64,000 bases of DNA from Eustoma russellianum (GCA_036186865.1 AP025054.1:23709906-23773905); one strand, 5' to 3'; positions 10,287 through 23,664 are shown, counted from the first letter of the stretch. Program-made: numbers and translations. The notes: a model not told the origin generated them from the letters alone.

Positions 10287-10298
10287 TGGTATCAGAGA
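10287..10298 (+). other. Copia primer-binding site (initiator-Met tRNA)
   Basis: TGGTATCAGAGA, two bases after the LTR end; it matches the plant initiator-Met tRNA 3' end complement except for the last base. Confidence 0.85.
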
Positions 10299-11890
10299 CA
10301 CCTCTGACCATATCGTTTGTATTTAGAAAACTTTCTTCCGTACCCTTTAATGTAATTTATTCGTTCAAAGGTTACAGGATTATAGTTTTCGAGGCCTTCA
10401 GTATTCAATTGCGTGTACTGTTATTCTGCCGAAATTGCTTTGTCAAAATTATACATTTTGCATTCTGTTGCTGCCGGATTTCAATGGCCAGAGATTATGT
10501 TCGAACACAATCATTATGCACGCTTTATATGTGATCATGGTGGGTTGGTTGCCTTAAGTAATATGGATTTATACAGTTGACCTTTTGGCGGAGAGCTCAG
10601 TGGTTTAAGGTTTTCAGAAAACTTTTGGCTCCTCATCCTATGGTTCAGTTATGCATTTAGCATAAGATTAATCATAAAATATTGTGAATCAGAATTACAT
10701 TTATTTTGGTATAATCAGTTTCTGTTCTTATATTTGCTTTGTGCCGCTATTTAAGGACAGAAAGAAAAGGAATGGCGCTGACGGCAACATTAGGTCTTAT
10801 TCTGGAATTGGGCATTCATGCTTGATTATGTGTTTTGATCTTCTATATTTGCTAATAAGTATGCAACAGAGACAGAAGATACGCTTGCTTCTATTGAATG
10901 AATTGTAGGAAATCCCAGTATTTTCGCCATGAATTCTTGTTAATATGTCCGTTCCCGAGAGTATATGCCAGTATATTAAAGTCATTGATTGGCAGACTAA
11001 TTCGTATGATGGTTTATGCATTAATTGTTACTAATTTAGTTGGATTTTTTTGATCATTTGGGCACACTTATTGGTATTTGTAAGTTTATCAATTAACCTT
11101 GTTTATCATAACTCTGGTTATGTATCCATTTGAGAAAATTGTGTGGCAAATGCAAAAGGTGAATTATTGAAGGTGTGATAAATATACTGTGCACGTAATT
11201 TATGTCTAGAAAGTCGTTACTTAAGCGGGACCGTTGTGATCCCATCTTACGACCTGGGATTTTACGTGGAATGGTAATACTGTCTAGGAAATTGATTCAT
11301 GATCTTTCCTGGGTATTACCGAATCGGTTCACTTCACAATTTCATTATGATTTCATCTTTTGTTGATGTCATATAAAGGGTTTTAAAGCTGATGACATAG
11401 AAGAATTATTTTTTTAATTTTAAGATTAGCCACATCATCTTAAAATTGTACGATATAAAGAAAATAAAATGTCATCATATATATGGTTTTGATTAATAAG
11501 CTAATCACTCTGCCCCACAGGGAAGTGGTTATTTTATTGATCAAGAAAAATTAAACATAAACATTTTCTATGCCCACAGGTAGGGAAGTATTTTGGTTGT
11601 TTAATTTTCATATTGTTTAAGGTTTTGATTAATAAGGTAGTCACTATGCCCCATAGGGAAGTGGTTATTTTATTGATCAAGAAAATCATAAACATTTCCT
11701 ATGCCCACAAGTACGGAAATATTTTGGTTGTTTAATTTTCATATCGTTTAAGTATATTCTATGCATGAATGCAACCTCTACCCACAGGAAGGTTTAGAAT
11801 ATACTATTTGAATTAACTTGATTAATTCATTCTGGTTATATATGTTCATAGCATAATATTTGTTTCTTTGGTTATGCAGTTATTCCCTCT
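10299..11890 (+). other. Copia untranslated leader
   Basis: About 1.6 kb without a credible gene. It contains a direct duplication of about 130-136 bp (11485-11620 and 11621-11752), each copy with GCCCCAYAGGGAAGTGG and a CTATGCCCACA motif, plus a related partial motif near 11785. Confidence 0.7.
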
Positions 11891-11892
11891 AC

Positions 11893-14800
11893 TGCTTTAT
11901 TTGATTCTGCTAAAACTCCAATGCTGACTGGTGACAATTTTGCTGAATGGAAGGATATCATCCTTTTGACGTTAGGGTGCATGGACTTAGACCTGGCACT
12001 CCGTGAGGGAAAACCAACAAATCCCAGGAATCAAGTACGCCATCTGAGAGGTCTAGTTACGAACCCTGGGAGCGATCTAATCGCCTCAGCATGATGCTCA
12101 TCAAGTCTCGTATAAGTCCAAGCATTAGAGGTTCTGTCCCTAATCTTGATAATGTCAAGGCTTACATGGAGGCCGTTGATGAATAATTCATAAGCTCTGA
12201 CAAGGTGGTTGCCAGCACCCTTATGAAGAGGCTTTCAAACATGACCCATGATAGAAGCCATGGTGTGCGTGAGCACATCATGGAGATGAGGGACATTGTT
12301 GCTAAATTAAGCTCCCTAAAGGTTGAAATCTCAGAGTCATTCCTGGTGGATTTCATACTCAACTCCCTCTCTTCGGAGTATACTCCATTCAAGATCCCGT
12401 ACAACACACATAAAGCAAATTGGTCAATTAATGAACTTCTGACCATATGTGTTCAAGAAGAACAGAGGTTGAAGAATGAGTCCATTGAGTCTGTGCATCT
12501 TGCAACTCATTTTAAAAAAAATGCAAAGAAGGACAAAGGTGTTCCACTGAAGAAAACCGGCAATAAAGACAAATATCTGTTTTGCAAGAAAAATGGACAC
12601 TGGAAGAACGATTGCCTGAAATATAAGGGATGACTAAAGAAGAAAGGTAATTTATCCTTTGTGTGTCATGAATCTAATTTTACTGTGGTTTCTGATAATA
12701 CACGGTGGATTGGTTGTGGTTCTACAATTCACATTGCGAAAACCATACAGGGCTTTCTAAACCTGAGGAGGCCAAATGAAAGTGAGCAATGCATCTATTC
12801 TGGAAACCGGATGTGCTCTACTGTTGAAGGAGTGAGATCTTATAGGCTCATTTTGAAAACTGGGTTTCAACTTGATTTAGAAAACACTTTTTATGTACCT
12901 TCTTTTTCCAGAAATTTAGTTTCTCTTTCAAGACTTTCGATTATTGGATATGATTTCTATTCACATCTTTATGTAATGAATGTTTTGAAAGAGAATAAAG
13001 TTATTGGTTCTGCGAAATTGAATGGTTTTCTGTTTCAACTTGAGTTAGATCCCATTTATAAGCATACTCTTTTAACAGAAACTAGTACAAAGCGTTGTAT
13101 TATCAATGAGAACTCATCAAGTCTTTGGCACAAAAGGTTGGGACATATCTCAATCGAAAGAATGAAAAGATTGGTGAATGAAGGAGTTTTGCAGACTCTA
13201 GATTTAACCGATTTTGGTACTTGTGTGGGATGCATAAAGGGCAAGCAAACCAACAGACCATTAAGGATGCCAAAAGAAGTTCTCAACCTCTTGAAATCAT
13301 ACACACATATATCTGTAGACCTTTTCATACACCTTGCTTGAATGGTCAAAAATACTTTATTTCATTTATCGACGAATATTAAAGGTTCGTGTATCTCTAT
13401 CTTCTATTTGAAAAATCTTAAGCACTTGATGCGTTCAAAATCTTCAAATTAGAAGTAAAGAAACAAAAGGAGAAGACAATTAAAATTGTCCGATCTGATA
13501 GAGGTGGTGAATATTATGGACGTTACACAGAAAAGGGACAAATGATTGGTCCATTTGTCGAATTCCTTCAAAAGGAGGATATTATTGCTCAATACACCAT
13601 GCCTGACACACCAAAACAAAATGGTGTTGTTGAAAGAAGGAATCGGACTCTCATGGACATGGTCAGGAGCATGATTAGCATAACAAATTACCTATATCCT
13701 TTTGGAGTGAAGCTCTAAAAACCGCTGTGTATGTTTTAAATAGGGTTCTATCTAAGGCCGTTCCTAGAACACCTTTCGAGTTGTGGAATGGTTGGAAACC
13801 AAGTTTAAAACATTTACACATATGGGGTTGTCCAGTTGAAGTTAGGATATACAACCCAAGCATATAGAAATTGGATGAACGAACAAAAAGTCGTTATTTT
13901 ATTGGATATGCAGTTAACTCCAAAGGATATAGATTTTATTGTCCCTCACATACTCTAAAAGTGGTTGAAGCTAGAAATGCTAAATTTCTAGAGGATCATG
14001 AAGTCAGCGAGAGTGATTCGAATCGTAAATTCAATTTCGAAGAAGTAAGGGATACACATGTTGTACCTTTATATGTAGACAATTCGGTTGCTATTCATCA
14101 TAATAAAGAGCCACCAATTGTGCAACCTCAAATTGAAGAATCACATCAAGAACAACTGAACCCACTAATCCCACATCTACTGAACCAGTGGGAGTACGAA
14201 GATCCTCAAGAACTACAAGGCCAGCAATTTCTAGCGATTATGTTGTATATCTTCAAGAGTCCGATTATAACATTGGACTAAATCATGACCCTATCTCATT
14301 TTCACAAGCCATGAGTTGTGACAAAATGTCACTATGGTACGATGCAATGAAAGAGGAGATGGAATCAATGGCTAAAAACAATGTCTGGAAACTTGTTCCG
14401 TTACCAAACAGAGCCTCTGTGGTGGGATACAAATGGATCTTTAAGACCAAAAGAGACTCGTTTGGTAACATTTAGCGATATAAAGCCAGACTTGTAGCTA
14501 AAGATTTTACTCGAAAAGAAGGCATTGATTACCATGAAAACTTCTCTCCAGTCTCAAAGAAGGATTCATTTCGGATAATCATGGCATTAGTAGCTCATTT
14601 TGATCCAGAGCTACATCAAATGGATGTAAAAACTGTGTTTTTGAATGGGTTCTTGATGAAGAGGTATACATGCGTCAACCTGAAGGCTTTGTCAATTCTG
14701 ATAATGATCAACTGGTTTGCAAATTGAATAAATCCATATATGGGCTTAAACATGCTTTACGTCAATAGAACCTCAAGTTTCATGAGGTAATCTCTTCATT

Positions 14801-15495
14801 CGGTTTCGTAGAGAACATTGTTGATCAATGTATATACCTCAAGATGAGTGGGAGCAAATACATTTTCTAAGTCCTATATGTGGATGATATTCTACTAGCA
14901 AGCAGTGATCTTGGGTTATTACATGAGACTAAGCGATTTCTCGCTTTGAACTTTGATACGAAGGATATGGATGAAGCCTCTTATGTCTTTGGCATAGAGA
15001 TTCACAGAGATAGAACAAGTTAAATACTTGGTCTTTCTCAAAAGGCCTACATCATCAAAATACTTGATAAATTTGCTATGCAGAATTGTGCGTCCATTGC
15101 GTCACCTATTGTCAAAGGAGAAATAAAGATTGAATATTATTGCTTCATTCACGATGGAGGCTAAGTTCATTGCATGCTATGAAGCTACTTCACAGGCCTT
15201 ATGGATGAGAAATTTCATCAGTGGTCTTAAGGTTGTCGATATTGTTGATAGACCCATAAAGATTTTCTACGACAATTCAGCTGCTGTGTTCTTTACAAAA
15301 AATAATAAAAGTGGGAGTCGCAGTAAACATATCGACATAAAGTATTTGAAGGTCAGAGATCATGTTAAACAAAGAGAAGTAAAGATTGAACACATTAGTA
15401 CGGAGTCAATGGTAGCTAATCCTATGACTAAAGAATTACCGGTTAAAGTTTTTAGGGATCATGCTACTGATATGAGACTTCTTAGTTCTCCTTGA
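11893..15495 (+). pseudogene. Copia gag-pol remnant
   Basis: Pieces in order: gag N-terminal (NFAEWKDIILLTLG, about 11940-12000), gag with zinc knuckle CKKNGHWKNDC (12205-12633), a protease segment reading WIGCGSTIHIA where the catalytic D-S-G is expected (12709-12741), a GAG-pre-integrase motif (LWHKRLGHIS), integrase core pieces (VRSDRGGEYY; PKQNGVVERRNR), reverse transcriptase (VWKLVPLP; QMDVKTVFLNG; YVDDIL near 14880) and RNase H (MEAKFIACYEATSQALW; SKHIDIKYLKVRD, 15130-15495). The reading frame changes several times and stops are frequent. Around 15130 the reverse-transcriptase thumb and the start of RNase H are missing. The loss of the protease Asp alone would inactivate the element. 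Confidence 0.88.
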
Positions 15496-15825
15496 TTTGT
15501 TGTACTTTGATCTTATTTTGTCTAGATATTTGTTGACTTTGAATATGCGCATTTAAAGTTGTAGGATCTATTTGATCCATGGACGTGGATCCATTTTGAG
15601 ATGATTTATAGTAAATCATTCATTTTGTTCGATTGAGTGTATGATGCATTGTAATTCTTGAAAGGGAGTGCTTGACATCAAAGCATGACCGCCTTGATTC
15701 ATGTGTTGTATTTTCAGTCTAAGTTTGGTAGTCATTAGATCCAAGTGACAATAAAATTATGGCCATATTGTTTTGTCACTTATGCTGTGTTATCTAGCAT
15801 TCGACATGTGATCCAAGTGGAAGAA

Positions 15826-16244
15826 TGTTAGAATCAATTATAATTATTATAATTGATTGCAAGAATCTCGTGATTTATTTGTAAATCACTAATGTGGATC
15901 ACATGTATAACGTACGTGTACGTTATATTCGCTAGATACGTTGCAATTATTGACTGCATTAATTATCAGATTTGATTCTGATTGACTTACAATTATTATT
16001 TTTCCTTGATGGAAGGAATTAATTTTCAGTCAAATAAGGAAAGGGGTCCCTGACCTAACCTATAAATAGAGGGCCTGTGATATTCCATCAATTATAGCTA
16101 TACAGCATTCATATAGGCATAAGGTGGAAGGCTCCATTTTCTGTAAGGATTCTTCTCTGCAGCAGGCTTCCGATTCTAAGGCGACGACTAAGCGATCATA
16201 GCCGGAGGTAACTTTTATGCTTCCGTTGTTTTCTTGGCCTAATA
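15826..16244 (+). repeat. Copia 3' LTR (419 bp)
   Basis: Begins TGTTAGAATC after the purine-rich AAGTGGAAGAA and ends GGCCTAATA, followed by the target duplication TTATC (16245-16249). Confidence 0.92.
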
Positions 16245-16249
16245 TTATC

Positions 16250-18931
16250 TTGTTAGGAAAACCATAACGATCTGATAGAAAAGTTTTATATGATGGTTTT
16301 CTTAGTAGATATACATTTCATTTGAACAATAAGATTTATAACTTGCATGCTTTATCATCACATAAGGTTCTTGAAGATCAAAAGCGCTTGGCTAAAAATC
16401 GTGCATCTAAAGAAAAATGTAATCTTTGAGTTGTTTCCTTTTGTGTTGCTAACATCATTGAACCTAGATAACCATATTTTGCGGCATACTTTTTCCAACT
16501 GAAATTTGCAGCATGTTTTGCAAAAATTGAAGATGCTATCTACGTGCCTGCTTGCTTGAAAGATATGTATAATAAGCAGCTTGATGGTGGTTTTGTTGTG
16601 CTGAATTTATGAGTACCTAAATATGAACTTGTCCTATCACTCTGTATTCATGTATCAAGCAGTGTTGGTTGCATCCTAGACATGTCAAATAGAGGATGCT
16701 GGCGTAGCAAAGGGATAAAGAAGTTTGTCTTGTTTGCCACTTGTTTCAATTCTCTACAACCTAGATGTTAGACTAATATTGATTTTGGAGGATTTGAGAG
16801 CATGCTATAGTTCTATTTTCTTTGTTGATGCTACTTTGGTTGTGGGAGTTGTAACTATACATTCTTTTTCTCTTTTGTAAAGATTTTGGTTCAAGGACCA
16901 AGCTTATGAACGGGGAAGGAATTATGAAGTCCAAGGTGGCGTAGAAGATGACATATTCTATAATAGTGATCCAATACACTTGAAAAAGAATTAATGAGCA
17001 TGGGTGGCGAGTGGGCTGATGCATAAATAGTATCCTCAATTTTTGCTAAACATGCTAGAAAATTTAGTTGGAAAACATGCCGCAAAATATGCTAATGGTG
17101 TTAGCAACACAAGGAAAAACAACTCAGACATCATAATTTTAGATTTCAACCGAAAACTCTCACTCCTTAAGTTTGCGAAAATGTGCACACAATCCACTAC
17201 CCTAGGGTTATACACATAAATAATCCATAGGAACTTGTAAACCGAAAAGTTGTCCAAATGTGTTAAAATCACAAGAAGAAAGCTGCCAACACGAATAAAT
17301 GATAAGGCAACAGCTTTGGAACCAAAACGTTCGAGTTCAAAACGTTGCTTCTCAAAGGACAAAGTATAGGCCGAAATCTAGATACTTACCTTTGGTTGAA
17401 TCTGAAAATTTGGCATCTCATAATCTATATAACAAAACAAGGTAGGTACCAAAACAATATATAACTTGCTCGACTCATAAAAATCATGATTATAAAGATA
17501 CTTACAAGTGCTATCCTTTTCTTTACTTTAGTCATCCTTATTAGACTTTGCTTTAACACATCAGTGCTGACTTTCATACTTTAATGTCTGACCATTTTAA
17601 TTAAGCACGAAAAACTCGATTCTTAAGTCACCTATAATTGAATAAAAAAAAAGTCACATATAATTAAACGAATCTTGTCCGGAGAATCACATGCAACTAT
17701 TGAATATATAACGACGATGTTATTGTATTTTCAATTTTGGACTAATTTTTATGCCCACATATTTTCCAAGAAGAATAACGCATCATAAATGTTATATTTT
17801 ATATAAGAAATGTCGCATAACAAAGTCACACGATTTAGAAAATGAGATATTCACTCAAGAATGGCTTGAGAAACGATTACACTCGATCATTTGAGTCATC
17901 TTTTTGATATAATAATATTAATATGAATATGGATACTGTAAACTATTTAATATGATACTTATTTCAATTATTAAGTTTTCACAAACAATGACATTATTTT
18001 GTATGAATGATATTTATTCCTTATGATAAAAAAATAAAAGAGAAAAAGTAGAGCTGAACTTTTGTCAGTAAATAAATTTTGGTTTGAATGGCTTAAAAAA
18101 TAAATATTAGTCAAAATTTATATTATTCAATGCAACAACAAGATTATATTAACCTTACTAGATGTTAGACAAGTATTGATTCTGGAGGATTTGAGAGCAT
18201 CCTAGTTCTATTTGCTTTGTCGATGTTATTTTGGTTGTGGGAGTTGTTAGTATACATTCTTTATCTTTTTTGTGAACATTTTGATTCAAGGACGATGATT
18301 TTAAACGGGGAAGGAATTATGAGGTACAAGGTGGTGTACAAGATGATATATTCTACAATGGTGATCCAATACACTTAAAAAAGAATTAATAAGCATGGGT
18401 GGTGGGTGGGCTGGACAAAAATGTCCAAGATGCTCTAGAGACTTTTTTGACTTATTTTATTTTATTATGGCGATTCGAATTAAAGTTAGGAATATATTTA
18501 TATTTTCTTTTTATTAAGTATTCCAGAAGAAATTTAGTATTTTTGTCTTGAAAGCAAGTTAGGAATTTTACGGCCTTTTGGCCATCCCGTTAGCCTTATA
18601 AATATTTGTGATTCTCTCCTTTTGTAGTTCAAGACCTTGTCACGTATAATATTTAGAAACACCAACTTTGGCATCAATTTGTGTGAAATATTTTCTTATA
18701 CGCTTTTGATTCTGTATTAAAATGAGAGCACACGTTGTGGTTTGAATCATCCTGTTTTGTCCAACCCATCCACCATCCATGCTTTTTAAATCTTCTTCAA
18801 GTGTCTTAGGTCACCATTTTAGAATATGACATCTTTGCACTACCTTGGAACTTATCATTCTCTCTCAGCTCGAAAGGATTCGTAATCGATTCAAAAATCA
18901 CAAAAAGGAAAAAGAATGTGTAGTAACAACT
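16250..18931. other. Unresolved repeat mosaic with inverted segments
   Basis: No intact gene is visible. A segment of about 255 bp occurs at 16760-17025 and 18160-18420 in direct orientation, and part of it recurs inverted at about 18755-18855. A second segment (about 16430-16560) recurs inverted at about 16985-17112, both reading FELF/SELF..FAACF-like peptides. At 18422-18750 there is LTR-like sequence with a TATAAATA box. These look like decayed LTR-retrotransposon pieces; I could not define complete ends. Confidence 0.55.
18394..18781. repeat. 27-bp inverted repeat around a 334-bp spacer
   Basis: CATGGGTGGTGGGTGG... at 18394-18420 is nearly the reverse complement of 18755-18781. Weaker similarity extends each arm outward to about 100 bp. 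Confidence 0.8.
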
Positions 18932-19578
18932 TGATGTGGCCACTTCAAGATAAAGATGAAGAAATTTGAGCTCTAAAATCAAGACCAATCAAGATATAAT
19001 TTCAGCCCCCTTTTTGAAGATATCTCCAAGCTTATTACAACTTCCAAAATCAATCACAAAGTCATCCAAGAAGCAAAAATCGGCTGGACACAAGAAGAGG
19101 CAAGATAACTTCCAGTTTCAAGATAAATTCTAGTTCAAATTGTAATTTATCTCTTTTCAAATTTTGATAAGCTTGTAGGATAGAGTTTATGCTTTTTGGA
19201 TTGTTTTATCTAGGAAAATTTCAGCCTTAAAAGCGATGAGGGCTGGCCGGTTTTTTCAACAACAACATTGATGAAATTTACACTTTGTTTTCTTCTCCAA
19301 AAGAGTGAAACTTGTTTTTTTTTGATTTTGCATAAAAAATGAAGGCTAATAACTCTCAAAAGTGAGCAAATTGAAGGTGCTTGCGAAGGACAAGAGTGCC
19401 GTCTAGGAGGACCTTGAAAGTTTGCATATAAAATATATGCTTGAGTCTACGGTGTTTGCTTTAGCCGGTGTTTTCTACACAACGGAAGAAAGAAAAAGTT
19501 CACTTCTTTGTTCCCTAACCCTTGTGGAAAAGAGCGTTGGAGGTGGAGAGTGGATCCTAACCGTGCTAGCTTGCATCA
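18932..19578 (+). repeat. Outer element LTR, copy 1 (647 bp)
   Basis: Collinear with 61972-62616 over its full length with scattered substitutions. It ends TTGCATCA, four bases before the primer-binding site. Confidence 0.88.
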
Positions 19579-19581
19579 AAT

Positions 19582-19593
19582 TGGTATCAGAGC
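19582..19593 (+). other. Outer element primer-binding site (initiator-Met tRNA)
   Basis: TGGTATCAGAGC, an exact match to the motif used by many plant LTR elements. Confidence 0.9.
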
Positions 19594-19987
19594 CACATGT
19601 CACTCAATTCCGCCAACTATCCTGTATTTTTCTTTCCATTTTTTATTCATTTACAATCTGATTTTTTTTTTCTTTTCTTCACCCTCATCACACATGTTTT
19701 TCATCATCATTCAAAAAAAATTTCTTTTACACCGCCGGTTATTTCTTTTAAAAAAAATCAGAATTCTTTTTAACAACTTGCACATATAAGATCATTGGTT
19801 TAGGATCAAAATTTAGCATCACAATTATTTGTCTGCATCCCCCAAAAAGCCTCCTAGACTTAATCAATCTCGTTGCTACCAAAGCTTTTGGTTGATTTTG
19901 ATTTTATGTGACTTGACTTTCATACTGTGACTGAATTCATATATTGATCATTGTTCAAGTATTAGCCATTGCATTTCATGGTAAAAA

Positions 19988-22900
19988 TGTTACAGCCTGG
20001 AAAATTCGTTATGTAGTATCAACCTTCAATACCGTAAACATAATCTCATAGGTGTACGATTCATTAGCAAATATATCATAAATGTTTGAATCCACACAAT
20101 AAAAGCTCAAATTAACTTAGTTAGTAACAACTTAAACTATTAGTATAAATTAAATCCAAAAGAAATACATGACACAACAATATTATACTACCTTAAATAA
20201 AAAGAAAATAAAATACATACATGAAAGAAAAAGAAAAGGAAAATGAAAAAGAAGGTGAAGACAACTTGTCTCACACTTTAAACATTTGACATAAAAAATA
20301 GCATGCTTAGGAATCTTGTCATAAAACCCATTCATTACACCCATACTTGTCTAAAGGTTGTCTCCCACCCCATTCCTCCACCAACATGGCCGGCCACCCC
20401 CCATAGAAAGTAGAAAAATTATTTCTTCTTCAACCCCTCAAATAATACATCTTCAACCAATCAATTTCATCCTATCTTCAAGAAAACTCTAGAACACTCC
20501 AACACTTCCTTCTTCCCCTCTTGGCCGAAAGTTATAGCTTCAACAAGGAGAAGATTTTCTTCTCCTTTCTTCATACCAACATCACTCAAATCAAGTATCA
20601 TGAACACTCAATCAACCAAGAAAGATTCAAGAAGGTTGTAGCATCTAGAATCAAAAGCAATCAAGGTAAGAACTTTATGAAGTTTAAGTTTGATTCTTCT
20701 ATATACTTAGTTTCATAAGTTGCTCACTTAGCCTCCTTTTTAAACCCTAAAAACCATGTATACCTAGGAGGAAGGAAGAAGAACTCTCTTCCAAACCAAG
20801 TGAAGGAAACATCTTCTAAGTGTAAGAAAGGTGAACCAAGGCAAGTACTCTTCCTAGATCCTTCATGACTTTACAATTCACAAGTATTTATGTTTATATC
20901 AAAATTGGATCATCATGTAGTATGTTCAAGACTCCCTTTTCAAGAAAGTATAGATCTATATTTGAGTGTTAAGTATATACATATATACACTATATACACA
21001 CGCACATTAAATACATATATATACACTACATATAAGCACGCATACATATATACATATTATAAGTATGTGTGTTGATATATATATATATATATATGTATAA
21101 GTGTATAGATCTACAAATAAGTATGTATAGATGTATAAAGGTATATTTATATACACATTTGATTTTGAGTATCAAAGTATATATATATATACACATTCGG
21201 TTTTTTTGATGTATAATATATATATACACATACGGTTTATATATATATATACATATAGGTGTATAGATCTATGTATGTACATATACGGATCTATATGTAT
21301 ATATATGCATATGTGTAATATGTATGCTCAAGACTTAAAAATGAATAAGTTATGTGTGTGTGTATATATATATATATCTCACTATGTTATGGGTATATGT
21401 ATATATACAAATATATATACGTTAGTTATGTATATGTGTAAACAACATATACAATCCGGCCTTAGAGCCATTTCAAGGTTAAAATATGAATTTATATGTT
21501 TTATGTGTATATATGTGTAATATATATTTTAAAGAGAGGAGATGAATAAGTATTGGTGTACTACATACTATATAGTAAAAAGATTTCATAAGTGTATATA
21601 TAGTATATATACATATTCGGCCTTTAGGGCCTTGATGACAAAATGATTTCATTATATTTTGTACAAGTATATATATGTATATATGATGAATATGTTAAGC
21701 TATGAAAATGAATAAGTTTTGAATATTATACAATATATCATAAAATGATTTACATTTATATATATACTATATATATATTCGGCCATAGGCCTAAATGACA
21801 AAAAGTGAATCCAATATATTTTTGTACAAATATATATATATGTATATATGATGAATATGTTAATATATGAAAATGAATAAGTTTTGGATATTACATAATA
21901 TATCACAAAATGACTTATATATGTATACACTATGTACATATAGTTTCGGCCCTTAGGCCTTGGTGACAAATAAAGTTTCATCATATTTTTATAAGTATAG
22001 ATGTATATATGATAAATATGCTAAGATATGAAAGTAGGCTAAGTATGTAATTTATGTATTATGTTATGAAAAGTAAGAAACATAAATAGTTCACATTTAT
22101 GTGTGCGTAAGTATAAGATTACTAACTTTTACAATGTACGTACATGAGATGTTACATGTTATATATATGATAAAATGTAAGTCATGAAATCTTAGATGAA
22201 ATGTAAAGAAATTAGAAATTTTCATGATGTAGGCATTTAAGCTATGAATTATGAAATATATGTGTGGAATAGAAGTTACCAAATTATTGTATGATGAAAA
22301 TGGAAAAAGAGGGCTGTTTTAGTGTGATAGCCGAATGGTATTTAATTGGAGGTTAAAATGGTATTTCCTTTAAGTCGTGATACGTAGAAGGAAATTAAGT
22401 AAGTAATGATATTATTAAAATGTAGAATGACCAAAGTACCCTCAATTGACCGAGTCTCATGTTGCATGAAATCAAAGTTTGAAAAGTTATGTTTTTGAAT
22501 CACATGTTTTAAAGTTCATATGCATAGGAATAATAAACACGAGACGAATGATTCCAATGACCCATGTTATGTTATGACCATGTTATGTTATGTTATGTTG
22601 TAGCGCTGTCCTGACATCGGGACCGGAGTGGTAGGTGTCAGGGGCCCATGTTTACGTTATGGCTGGGTGTAACACCGGGTATGGGACACGGGATCTCAGT
22701 CATAATGCGTCACCGTTAGCACATGTACCGATGTTCATATGTTATGTTGTACATGTACTAGATGGGGAATCATTCGGCATGTCGTGCGTTATTATTCTTA
22801 TGAAAAGTGCTATAGCCAACGATGAAAATGTTATGTCTTCATGTCATGAAAATGTTCTGTTATGCAAGTTATGAAAATCATGTCATGTTATGAAAAGTCA

Positions 22901-23662
22901 TGTTTACGAAAAGTCATTTTATGAAAAGCTATGTTTGATGCATCACGTCATGATCATGTCCCTTGTGTGAGGATTAGAATATTTGTACGAACATTATGCC
23001 TTAAGATGATTAAGGAAGATCATACACGTAGATGTGATGGATGCAAGTTATGACCTTAGCATAAGATGGATTAGTAATCAAGTACGGAAGGTAGACTAAG
23101 GATATGCTGAGAAAGAACGATATGACCTCTCAGGTATGAGGTAAAATCTTATGTTCTGTTTTATCCTTATATATAATGCTGTCATTTATAAATGGAGATG
23201 TAATTACATTGTTACTTTATTACTACTTGCCTTTCCATGTATGATCCACATGAAATATCTATAAAGAATACTTGCTGAGCAATTAAAAGACGGTGGTTAT
23301 CGCTCATACTTGCCTCTTAACATTTCAGAGAACAGGGACCCTGATGCCGTGTTCATTGAGGAAGAACCCCAGATAGAGTATCCGTGAGCGAAGATGTAGG
23401 CTGAAGCCAAGTACCTGTTGTGTGAGCTTTATTTTATGGTGATGTAATAAAGTTATCATGAGAGACTGTATTTGTGATTGTGTGGATTTGGAACGGTTTA
23501 TAATAATATTATGTGTGTAGTGAGCTTATTGCAAGTTGCTTCCGCTATATCGATTACAATTCATGTTGACATGCACATGTATGGTATCGACGCCTTGTAC
23601 TCTATGAATAGAGTACGGCGGGTGCACTGAACCGGAACTCTGGTTTCAGGCTGGGCGCTACA
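19988..23662 (+). repeat. Tekay-like element 5' LTR
   Basis: It contains long AT/TA microsatellite stretches (about 20970-21450), a tandem minisatellite of about 165 bp with GGCC-AT-GGCC palindromes (about 21455-22010) and, near its end, a short open frame reading DPDAVFIEEEPQIEYP before a stop (about 23338-23388), directly after a splice-acceptor-like ATTTCAG. Confidence 0.9.
21455..22010 (+). repeat. LTR minisatellite, about 165-bp units
   Basis: Units are marked by CGGCCTTAGAGCC (about 21456), CGGCCTTTAGGGCC (about 21617), CGGCCATAGGCC (about 21780) and CGGCCCTTAGGCC (about 21946), each followed by a TGACAAA word and a similar AT-rich tail. The array repeats in the 3' LTR at about 30135-30690. 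Confidence 0.8.
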
Positions 23663-23664
23663 GT

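Larger units (their letters stand above)
188..16244 (+). mobile_element. Ty1/copia LTR retrotransposon, degenerate, split by a CACTA insertion
   Basis: The 5' LTR is the 10 bases 188-197 plus 9876-10284 (419 bp in total). The 3' LTR is 15826-16244 (419 bp). It starts TGTTAGAATC; the left copy has TA in place of TG. A primer-binding site for initiator-Met tRNA follows the 5' LTR and a purine-rich tract precedes the 3' LTR. The domain order gag, protease, integrase, reverse transcriptase, RNase H is that of Ty1/copia. By eye the two LTRs differ at roughly 20 positions, so this is a fairly old copy. It is inactive: frames are broken many times and about 350-400 bp between reverse transcriptase and RNase H appear to be missing. 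Confidence 0.92.

Noticed and set aside
10287..10298. tRNA-like sequence (also at 19582, 23665 and 43661)
   Set aside because: Only the 12-base tRNA complement next to an LTR is present; no tRNA cloverleaf surrounds it.
16495..16612. Possible host peptide reading KFAACFAKIEDAIYVPAC
   Set aside because: It is repeated in inverted form at about 16985-17112 and is surrounded by stops, so it is repeat debris rather than a host exon.
21026..21520. Tyr/Ile-rich open frames in the Tekay-like LTR (also 29702-29948)
   Set aside because: They are translations of TATA microsatellites and occur in both LTR copies in several frames.
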